DNA of 37,623 nt from Candidatus Binatia bacterium (GTDB lineage: Bacteria; Desulfobacterota; Binatia; UBA9968; JAJDTQ01). Under the pieces are notes generated by a model, which was given only the letters and a program-made list of their open reading frames with translations, was not told where the DNA came from and did no database searches. The position numbers were made by a program, and so were the translations under genes. Where the stretch lies: positions 1 through 37,623 of the forward strand of contig JAJEAI010000063.1 in the NCBI GenBank assembly GCA_022824205.1, written 5' to 3'. Below are positions 23,887-30,407 of this stretch, piece after piece; position 1 is the stretch's first letter, and each line of letters starts with the position of its first letter.

Positions 23887-25001
23887 CCGACGTGAGGGAT
23901 CAACACCGAGAAGCGATGCGCTTCGCTGAGAGGGCAAGGATCGCGCGCATCAGTGGAAATGATGAAGACGCCGTCGAATTGACACGACGCGCGTTCGTAT
24001 TGGAGAAAGAGGCGGCGCAATCACTCCTTGCGAATTTTGACGTGGAGCCTACGCGATCGGTTTTGTTTCGAAGCGCTGCAACATTGGCGCTGGAGTGCGG
24101 TGAGTTGGAAGAGGCCAGGCGATTGGCCTTTCAGGGGCTGGCTGGGCGTCCGCCAAAAGAGATTGCTGACGAAATCCATGAAATCGTGGAGGAGGGTGAA
24201 TTTCAGAGACATTTGGCAACGAGAGGGATCAAACTTCAACCCGATGAATTTCAGATGTCCCTGGTGGGCCCTATGGTTTCGACAGGCCTTGCCCCCAGTA
24301 CCGCGGTGCTGTCACGTGTAGAAAGCTTGAAGAACTTGGTGTTCCGCACCGGCGAGCGTGTCGCGGGGATGGAATATCGCTCTCGAGGTCGACGTCGCCA
24401 AGCCATTGAGCGAGATTACGAGGTCTTCTTGAGTGCCCCTCGGGCCGGCAGTTTCACGCTTTCCGTTCACATAGGACAGCCGAAACAATTGAGCATCCCG
24501 GGTTTGGCCAAAGCCGAGCTTGTAGTCCGCGAATTATTCGATTGCCTTGATCTGTTTGAGTCAAAATCTGAAGAGCATCTCCGAGAACGAATCGAAGACG
24601 AGGCGTACTATGCGAATTTTGTTTCGCTGGCTCGCAGAATAGGCCCCGACGGTGACTCGGTTCGTTGGGTTGGCCTGAGTTCCGCCCGGGGAGGAGAGAG
24701 TCGGCACGTCGAGCTCAGGACTAAGTCGGAGTCCCCTACGGTTCCCGATGTCAGAACGGGGAAGGCCGTGGGGGGGACCGAGGAAACCAGAGTCCAAGGT
24801 GTTTTACGTTGGGCTGATGCCACGAAAGACGCCGAGACGGTCCTCATCATTGATGCCGAGGGACGCAGTCACAGGGTTCGAATACCGCCCGGTGTCGACG
24901 ACATAGTGAAGCCTCACTGGCTTGATGAGGTCGTTATAACCGGGTCTCGTGATCGACGCGGAACAATTTTACTCAGGAACATCAACCCTGCGTCGTCTTG
25001 A
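23883..25001 (+). CDS. Uncharacterised protein B of a two-gene cassette (TPR-like N-terminus)
   Basis: Family not recognised by name. Of 372 residues, the first 100 form paired amphipathic helices resembling TPR units (AMRFAERARIARISGNDEDA, then ALECGELEEARRLAFQGLAG). The middle part (DYEVFLSAPRAGSFTLSVHI to FDCLDLFESKSEEHLRERIE) and AYYANFVSLARRIGPDGDSV look like a conserved core of alternating strands and helices. The C-terminus contains a small beta-rich segment (VLRWADATKDAETVLIIDAEG). It is soluble with no signal peptide. It overlaps protein A by 4 nt, so the two likely form a complex or toxin/effector-control pair; that is inference. Confidence 0.7.
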   Translation: MTDVRDQHREAMRFAERARIARISGNDEDAVELTRRAFVLEKEAAQSLLANFDVEPTRSVLFRSAATLALECGELEEARRLAFQGLAGRPPKEIADEIHEIVEEGEFQRHLATRGIKLQPDEFQMSLVGPMVSTGLAPSTAVLSRVESLKNLVFRTGERVAGMEYRSRGRRRQAIERDYEVFLSAPRAGSFTLSVHIGQPKQLSIPGLAKAELVVRELFDCLDLFESKSEEHLRERIEDEAYYANFVSLARRIGPDGDSVRWVGLSSARGGESRHVELRTKSESPTVPDVRTGKAVGGTEETRVQGVLRWADATKDAETVLIIDAEGRSHRVRIPPGVDDIVKPHWLDEVVITGSRDRRGTILLRNINPASS

Positions 25002-25012
25002 TAAGACGACCA

Positions 25013-25222
25013 CTACAGGACTTTGTACCCCTTGCCCAGCACCACCCGCAGCAATCCATCGATGTGGGTGACCTCGGGGTCGAACTCGATGACGGCCACC
25101 TGCCGCTCCACCGAGAAGTCCACCTCGGCGACGCCGGCGGTGCTCTCGAAGGCTTCGGTCAGGTCCGTCACGGCGGCCTCCGTCAGCTCGCCGATGGAGA
25201 TGATGGCGGTCTTGGTGCTCAT
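25013..25222 (-). CDS. HMA-like small protein without the CxxC metal site
   Basis: The 69 residues follow the beta-alpha-beta-beta-alpha-beta order of heavy-metal-associated (HMA, CopZ-like) domains. They end LRVVLGKGYKVL, as in copper chaperones. The metal-binding loop that should read GMxCxxC is GELTEA, with no cysteine anywhere in the protein. It therefore cannot bind Cu(I) in the normal way and may act as a protein-interaction domain. Its ATG overlaps the stop of the hemerythrin gene (ATGA). Confidence 0.65.
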   Translation of the reverse strand: MSTKTAIISIGELTEAAVTDLTEAFESTAGVAEVDFSVERQVAVIEFDPEVTHIDGLLRVVLGKGYKVL

Positions 25223-25716
25223 GGCGTGTCGCGTTTCGCATCGGAGCCGGAGGTCTGCTCCCGCCCCAGCACGCGCTTGATCTCAAGGCCGGCGCGTTCG
25301 GCGTCCCCCGCCTGGATGTACATCTCGAAGGCGGCAAAGAGCTGTCGCTCCTCGCTGCGGATGTGCTGCTCCAGCAGGTCGCCGAAGTCGAAGAGGAACT
25401 TCCGCCGGCCCGCCGCATCGCCGGACCGGGCGAGCATCTCGCGGAACTTCCTGTGCTCGCCTTCGAGCCGGGCCACCAACTCCCGGGATTCTTCAAGGGT
25501 GGCCATCAACGGGAAGAGCACCGTCTCTTCGGCTTCGAAATGGGGTTGCAGGTTCTCGCTGAAAAAGCGCGATGCCTCCGCCGCACAGGCCTCCATGGCC
25601 GCGGGGTCGCCGGGGTTGAGTTGGCCGAGGGCGTGCTTGCGGCAACGCAGCGCCAGTGCCAGACCGTGGTGGTGGTCGTGTGAAAGCGGTATCAGCGCGG
25701 GGTGTCGTTTGGCCAT
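25219..25716 (-). CDS. Hemerythrin-like HHE domain protein
   Basis: This 165-residue cytoplasmic four-helix protein has the non-haem di-iron ligands of the HHE/hemerythrin fold: PLSHDHHHGLALALRC near residue 10-25, LQPHFEAEETVLFPLM, LEGEHRKFREMLA and LLEQHIRSEERQLF. Such proteins sense or store oxygen or respond to nitrosative stress. The start is ATG 25716; the longer open frame is a shadow of the divergent OsmC-like gene. It is co-transcribed with the HMA-like gene and divergent from the OsmC-like gene across 75 bp. Confidence 0.88.
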   Translation of the reverse strand: MAKRHPALIPLSHDHHHGLALALRCRKHALGQLNPGDPAAMEACAAEASRFFSENLQPHFEAEETVLFPLMATLEESRELVARLEGEHRKFREMLARSGDAAGRRKFLFDFGDLLEQHIRSEERQLFAAFEMYIQAGDAERAGLEIKRVLGREQTSGSDAKRDTP

Positions 25717-25731
25717 GGATTGCCACGCAAA

Positions 25732-25760
25732 TTGACGATGCCGGGTCGATGGGCTACCCT
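25732..25760 (+). promoter_or_regulatory. Candidate sigma-70-type promoter for the OsmC-like gene
   Basis: TTGACG (25732-25737) and TACCCT (25755-25760) are separated by 17 bp. A GGAGG ribosome site follows at 25779-25783 and the ATG is at 25792. The -10 box is weak. The region is shared with the divergent hemerythrin gene. Confidence 0.35.
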
Positions 25761-25791
25761 TCGTGCCACAAAGTTCCTGGAGGGTTGTTAT

Positions 25792-26277
25792 ATGGCAGAC
25801 GACATGATCGTCAAACGCGAAGTGGTGATGGAGGCCGACGCCGAGATGATGGAGCGGCAGCAGAAGCGCGGCGAGGCGCGGGGCTTCACCGTGATGTGCG
25901 ACGAGGGCGGGCACATCGGCGGCGACAACACGGCGCCGCCGCCCATGGCGTATTTCGCGCTGTCCATCGGATTTTGACTGCTCACCCAGCTTTCCCGGTA
26001 CGGGGAAATGATGAAGGTGAAGATCGACAAGGCGCGCGTGCACGTGACCGCGCGCTTCCGGAACCAGGGCTCGGTGTTGCGGGAGACGGTGCAGGCCGAA
26101 GGCGTCGGCGTCGAGACGAAGCTCGAAGTGGAGTCCGACGAGCCTCCTGAACGCGTGGCCGCGGTGATCCGCAACTCGGAGCAGGGCTGCTACGTCATGC
26201 AGACCGTCAAGAATCCGACGCCGGTGGAAACACGGGTGACGCTCAACGGAGCGGATTTCGATACGAGCAGGAAGTAG
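25792..26277 (+). CDS. OsmC-like protein with predicted selenocysteine (UGA read-through)
   Basis: OsmC/Ohr-fold proteins reduce peroxides with two catalytic cysteines. The frame from ATG 25792 (GGAGG upstream) reads to a UGA at 25975-25977, then continues open to 26277, for 161 residues. The UGA falls at codon 62 in [22 protein letters not shown], exactly where OsmC proteins have the peroxidatic Cys at the start of the long helix. The second Cys is 133, in [18 protein letters not shown], typical of OsmC. Downstream codons keep family sequence ([27 protein letters not shown]), so this is not a decayed gene. A SECIS-like hairpin follows the UGA. The alternative is a point nonsense mutation of a Cys codon (TGC or TGT to TGA). 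Confidence 0.8.
25982..26020 (+). promoter_or_regulatory. Predicted bacterial SECIS element
   Basis: Downstream of the in-frame UGA, TTTCCC (25991-25996) pairs with GGGAAA (26003-26008) around the apical loop GGTACG. A lower helix pairs TCACC (25982-25986) with GGTGA (26016-26020) across an internal loop. The apical loop begins with GG and starts 19 nt after the UGA, within the distance and loop rules used for bacterial SECIS elements recognised by SelB. Confidence 0.7.
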
Positions 26278-26330
26278 CCGGGCGAGAGCGGGGGCCGAGG
26301 CAGGATCGATTCCGCGGACGGGAAGAGGCC

Positions 26331-27200
26331 ATGGAGGGTTCTTTGGAAAGGATGGAGGCGCTGGTCTTCGACGTCGACCAGTCGGAGTTCGAGGCGCGAG
26401 TGCTGGAGCGCTCCCGGGAGACGCCGGTAGCGGTGGACTTCTGGGCGCCGTGGTGCGGTCCGTGCCGGGTCCTGGGGCCGGTCCTGGAGCGGCTCGCCGA
26501 AGAATACGGCGGCAAGTTCCTCCTGGCCAAGGTCAACGTGGACGAGAACCAGGAGCTGGCGGGCGCCTTCGGCATCCAGGGAATCCCCGCGGTCAAGGTC
26601 TTCAAGGACGGTGCCCTGGCCGCGGAGTTCACCGGCGCGCTGCCCGAAACCGGCGTGCGCGAGATCCTGGAGCGCGTGGTGCCTTCGCGCGAGGATGAGC
26701 TGGCCGCCGAGGCGGACCGGTTGTGGTTGGAGGGCGAAACCGACAAGGCGCTGGCCATCTACGAGCAGGTGCTGGAGGAGGCGCCGAACCATGCCGGCGC
26801 GCTCCTGGGACTGGGGCGGGGGCTGCTCGAGACGGATGAGGAACGCGCCCTGCCCCTGCTGGAAAGAGTTCCCCTGGGCGACCCGGAACGCAACGAAGCC
26901 GACCGGCTGATCGCCCGTCAGAAACTCAGCGCGGGCGAGGGCGCCGACGTCGAGTCCCTGCGCGAGGAACTGGCGGCGGCCCCGGACCGCCTCGACCTCC
27001 GCTTCCGTCTGGCCCAGGCGCTGGCCGCCGAGGAGCGCTACGAAGCCGCCCTCGAAGAGTTCCTGGCGGTGCTCAAACAGGACCGCGCCTTAGAGGACGA
27101 CGGCGCCCGCAAGGCCATGGTGCAGATCTTCGAAGTGTTGGGGCGGAACGAACTCGCCGACCGGTTCCGGTCGGAGATGGCCAAGGTGCTGTTCAGCTAA
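26331..27200 (+). CDS. CnoX/YbbN-like thioredoxin with TPR-like C-terminus
   Basis: This is a 289-residue protein. Residues 10-115 form a thioredoxin domain with an intact active site WCGPC (41-45), preceded by VAVDFWAP and followed by [13 protein letters not shown] with the cis-proline. Residues 120-285 are helical repeats of the co-chaperedoxin type ([40 protein letters not shown]). E. coli CnoX has lost the redox motif and acts as a holdase; this version keeps CGPC and could reduce substrates. It could serve the neighbouring OsmC-like protein. ATG 26331 follows GGAAGAGG; TTG 26343 and ATG 26352 are alternatives. Confidence 0.88.
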   Translation: MEGSLERMEALVFDVDQSEFEARVLERSRETPVAVDFWAPWCGPCRVLGPVLERLAEEYGGKFLLAKVNVDENQELAGAFGIQGIPAVKVFKDGALAAEFTGALPETGVREILERVVPSREDELAAEADRLWLEGETDKALAIYEQVLEEAPNHAGALLGLGRGLLETDEERALPLLERVPLGDPERNEADRLIARQKLSAGEGADVESLREELAAAPDRLDLRFRLAQALAAEERYEAALEEFLAVLKQDRALEDDGARKAMVQIFEVLGRNELADRFRSEMAKVLFS

Positions 27201-27302
27201 ACAGGCAGCATCGGTGATCCAGCGCACGCTCTCAATATCCTGGAAGCGCGGATCGTCCTCGGCTGTCCAGGACGGTGGAACTCATACTACGCGAGGCGTG
27301 AA

Positions 27303-28889
27303 ATGTCGTTGATCGCCAACGAGCTAAGAGAGGTATGGGACGCACTCAGGGCCAACAACCGTAGTCGCGACGATAGCCTGTCGGAAGTTCGTGTCAAGCG
27401 ATTGAGAGGCATCCAGGATCTTCGAGTGCCCATTGAGTACCCAGTCTCAGTGTTGGCAGGTCCGAACGGTTGTGGCAAATCGACAGTGCTTTTGGCCTGC
27501 GCGTGCGCCTATCGAGATCCGAACCGCAGCCCGAAAGAGTTGGCTCCCAGCAGCCTGTTTCCCAATTTTACGGCTAGCCGGCGAGGCACTCTTTTTTCGG
27601 CCGGCCAGCAAGGTACTCTGTCCGACGCTCTCGACGAGACTGAATTGGAGTTCCACTACCTCCACGGCGGCGAGCGCCTCTCCATGGTGTGGCGGCGCGG
27701 AAAGTCATGGAGCCGCAGCTTCATGGGGCGAAAAGGAGGAAGCCAACCACAAAGAGGTGTCTATCTCCGTACCCTCGCCAATCTTACCAATCCGTCCGAG
27801 GTCCGTAGCGTCCTCCAGCTTGGCCGAAAACAGTTTCAAACAGAGACTGTCGAACCGAACCTTCTGATCTTCGCCCACAGGATACTCCCTTGGCGATACC
27901 GCAACCTTTCGGTAATCAGCGCAAAGTCCGCCAACGACCTGCTTTTTGCCGAGATCGGTGGTGCTAACGAGACGAGCTACTCCGAGTTTCATATGTCTTC
28001 CGGAGAACGGACTATATTGCGGATTTCCAAGGATATCTCTCACCTTGAGAACGCATTGGTGCTGATCGACGAGGTCGATACCGGGCTTCACCCCTACACA
28101 CAGCAACAGGCGATGCTGGAATTGCAACGTAGTGCATTGCGAAGAGGTCTCCAGATCATCGTCGCGTCACACAGCCCGGTAGTTCTCGACACTGTCCCGC
28201 CAGAGGCACGGATTTTTCTCGATCGGGAGGAGACTACAGGCAATGTCGTTCGAATGCCTCTCTACAGGGACATCTTTCAAAAAGCACTTTACGGGCAGTC
28301 TCGCGACCAGCTTTCTGTCTTGTGCGAAGACGAAGTGGCGGAGGGATTGATTCGAGGTGTGCTGGACGTGCTCAACGTCGAGATGGGTTTGCGTCATGAA
28401 GACGTCGTGATCGGCAGAAACACGGGAAGGGATGAGTTCGCCAGCCATATCCGTACTCTCGGGAAGTTCGGTAAGCTCAAGGACTTTATTTTTGTGCTGG
28501 ACGGAGACTCCCGTGATCGTAAGGGTCCTCTCCAAGCGATTGCAGAACAGTTCGGACACAGAGTGGTGCCCTTGTTTCTCCCGGGAGAAACTCCACCAGA
28601 GCCGTGGATATGGGAGACTCTCCAGAGTCACCGCGGGGAATATGCGACCAGACTTGGTCTCTCCGTATCGGATATCGAACGAACCATGCAAGAATTTGCC
28701 CAACTAGCGGGGGGCGCCGTACACGGTCGAGATGAGGCCAAGACCGCTTTAGGAGCGTTTGCCGCCAGGCTGAACAGGACTGTGCCGGAGGTGGCCCGGA
28801 TCGTCGGACAGAAGGAGGCGGAAGACGGAAGAGTTGCCGAGTTCATGGTGGAACTGCGAGAACAGATCAGCGCCTGGAGACAGCTATGA
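27303..28889 (+). CDS. OLD-like ATPase with C-terminal TOPRIM domain
   Basis: The protein has 528 residues. The N-terminal SMC/ABC-type ATPase has Walker A GPNGCGKST (53-61), an ABC-type signature MSSGERTILRIS (about 231), Walker B ALVLIDEVD (D256, E257) and an H-switch VASHSP (H290). The C-terminal half has the TOPRIM pattern: LCEDEVAE (E342-E344) and FVLDGDSRD (D400, D402). This is the layout of the OLD nuclease family, which includes phage P2 Old, GajA and other defence nucleases. No GajB-like helicase is adjacent, so it would be a stand-alone (class 1) member. GAGGCG precedes the ATG. It interrupts unrelated neighbours, consistent with acquisition. Confidence 0.78.
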   Translation: MSLIANELREVWDALRANNRSRDDSLSEVRVKRLRGIQDLRVPIEYPVSVLAGPNGCGKSTVLLACACAYRDPNRSPKELAPSSLFPNFTASRRGTLFSAGQQGTLSDALDETELEFHYLHGGERLSMVWRRGKSWSRSFMGRKGGSQPQRGVYLRTLANLTNPSEVRSVLQLGRKQFQTETVEPNLLIFAHRILPWRYRNLSVISAKSANDLLFAEIGGANETSYSEFHMSSGERTILRISKDISHLENALVLIDEVDTGLHPYTQQQAMLELQRSALRRGLQIIVASHSPVVLDTVPPEARIFLDREETTGNVVRMPLYRDIFQKALYGQSRDQLSVLCEDEVAEGLIRGVLDVLNVEMGLRHEDVVIGRNTGRDEFASHIRTLGKFGKLKDFIFVLDGDSRDRKGPLQAIAEQFGHRVVPLFLPGETPPEPWIWETLQSHRGEYATRLGLSVSDIERTMQEFAQLAGGAVHGRDEAKTALGAFAARLNRTVPEVARIVGQKEAEDGRVAEFMVELREQISAWRQL

Positions 28890-28974
28890 CTCTGTCCCAC
28901 CGACTCCCGGTCGAAGATGTCCTGGAACGTTCCCGGTCAACCCGCTCCGTCAGACCCTACACGCAACCCGCCCT

Positions 28975-30087
28975 CTACGCTTGCGCCCGGGCCGCCTCCG
29001 CCGACGCCACCGCCGTCGCATCCAGCCGCGCCCGCAGGCGCGGGTAGAACCGTAGCGGGTTCTCGAACAGGATCTTGTGCTTCAACTCGTCGCCGAGGTC
29101 GTCCCGCCCCAGCAGGTGCGGGATGTCCTGGCTGAAGTCCCGCTGGTCCCTTTCGTGGGGGTAGTCGGAGGCCCACAGCAGGGTGTGCTCCGGCACCAAG
29201 CGGGCGGTCTCCGGCAACAGCGTCTCCTCCACCTCGGCGGCAAAGTAGATGTTGCCCTCCCGGAAATATTCGCTGGGCTTGCGCTTGCAGTTCGGCGAGT
29301 AGTGTCCCTTGCGCTCGTACTCCTCGTCCAGGCGGTCCATGAGGTAGGGGACCCAGCCCGCGCCGCACTCCAGCACGCCGAAGCGCAGCTTGGGGAACAT
29401 CTCGAACACGCCTTCACAGATCATCGCCACGATTTGCCGGAACTGCGCGAACGGATGCTCCAGGGTGTGGGCCACCATGAAGTTCCGGGTGTCGTCGATG
29501 CCCAGGTCCGGGAAGCTCATGCCCCCATGCGGCGACACGGGCACGTCCAGCCGCTGGGCCTCCTCCCACAAGGGGTAGAAGTCGGGTCCGCTGAAGAGCT
29601 TCCCGCCCGGAGCGGCGGAAGGCAGCACGGCGCCCACCATACCGAGTTCCTCCACGGCACGGCGAAGCTCCTTCACCGCCTCGTCGATGTCCTGGATGGG
29701 CAGCAGCGCCACGCCCACCAGGCGCGGGCTCACCCGCATGAAGCGGTCGTGCAGCCAGTCGTTGTAGGCCCGGGCCATGGTGATGGCCCATTCGTGGTCC
29801 CGGATGGCCGCGTGGGTCAGCCCCTGGGTCGGATACAGCACGGTCATCTCGATGCCGTTCTTGTCGAGGAAATCGAGCCAATGCCCGGCGTTGGGTCCGG
29901 TGCCGCCGCCGACCCAGCCACCGGGCTGCCTCAACGAGCGCAGGTACCCGTCCATGGTAAGGCCCGGCCAGAAACCATAGGACCGGTGCCATTCCAGTTC
30001 GGCGTACGGGCCGCCGATGTAGTCGCGCAGCTCGTCGTCGAGCTCCATCACGTGTCCGTCGGCGTCGATGATGCGTGGTTGGGGCAT
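28975..30087 (-). CDS. Amidohydrolase family protein (amidohydrolase_2 / ACMSD-like)
   Basis: This 370-residue TIM-barrel metal-dependent hydrolase or decarboxylase begins IIDADGHVMELDDELRDYIG, where the family usually has a metal-binding D-x-H. Further ligand-type motifs are VPVSPHGGMSF, VAHTLEHPFAQ, FGVLECGAGWVPYLMDRLDEE and LLWASDYPHERDQ (the barrel Asp). It ends in GDELKHKILFENPLRFYP, typical of the family. The substrate cannot be deduced; related proteins act on aromatic carboxylates or unusual cyclic compounds. The start is ATG 30087, with GGGAGAG upstream. It is divergent from the peptide-type importer operon. Confidence 0.85.
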   Translation of the reverse strand: MPQPRIIDADGHVMELDDELRDYIGGPYAELEWHRSYGFWPGLTMDGYLRSLRQPGGWVGGGTGPNAGHWLDFLDKNGIEMTVLYPTQGLTHAAIRDHEWAITMARAYNDWLHDRFMRVSPRLVGVALLPIQDIDEAVKELRRAVEELGMVGAVLPSAAPGGKLFSGPDFYPLWEEAQRLDVPVSPHGGMSFPDLGIDDTRNFMVAHTLEHPFAQFRQIVAMICEGVFEMFPKLRFGVLECGAGWVPYLMDRLDEEYERKGHYSPNCKRKPSEYFREGNIYFAAEVEETLLPETARLVPEHTLLWASDYPHERDQRDFSQDIPHLLGRDDLGDELKHKILFENPLRFYPRLRARLDATAVASAEAARAQA

Positions 30088-30151
30088 GGCTCTCTCCCTT
30101 CGGTTCAAAGGCGTTTCGATGCCGTAGATAGTAGCCCGGATGGCATGGCCG

Positions 30152-30255
30152 GGCAAGCTTCCGCGGGAATGACCCATGTCGGCTTTCGGCAGATACACAG
30201 GGGGATGAAAAGGAGACTTCGACCCCCCGATACGTCATTCCCGCGAAAGCTTGCC
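30152..30255. repeat. Inverted pair of dispersed-repeat arms
   Basis: The arm at 30152-30173 (GGCAAGCTTCCGCGGG then AATGAC) is the reverse complement of 30234-30255 with one mismatch, separated by 60 bp. The CGTCATTCCCGCGAAAGC core is shared with the 14542-14647 element. The arms lie in the upstream region of both divergent genes and could influence their transcription. Confidence 0.7.
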
Positions 30256-30367
30256 CTCGACCCCGATCGGGGGCGGGAATCCAGGGGGGTGGCGTGGCGG
30301 CCCCTTTGGAGATGATTTTTGAATAGTCCTGCGGTTCCGCCTCTATCCATGTCAAAATTGATTCTCT

Positions 30368-30373
30368 ATAATC
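30368..30373 (+). promoter_or_regulatory. Candidate -10 box (TATAAT) of the peptide-type importer operon
   Basis: A perfect TATAAT lies 34 bp before the ATG at 30408. No good -35 box is found at 16-18 bp upstream, so an activator may be needed if this is the promoter. Confidence 0.35.
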
Positions 30374-30407
30374 GCATCGGGTGCATTCAGGCGAGGAGGT
30401 ACGTGTG

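Larger units (their letters stand above)
30088..30407. other. Divergent intergenic region with repeats
   Basis: This region separates the amidohydrolase gene and the importer operon. It contains two inverted 22-bp arms of the dispersed palindrome family, a GC-rich tail (30256-30285), and a -10-like TATAAT at 30368. No coding potential is seen. Confidence 0.6.
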
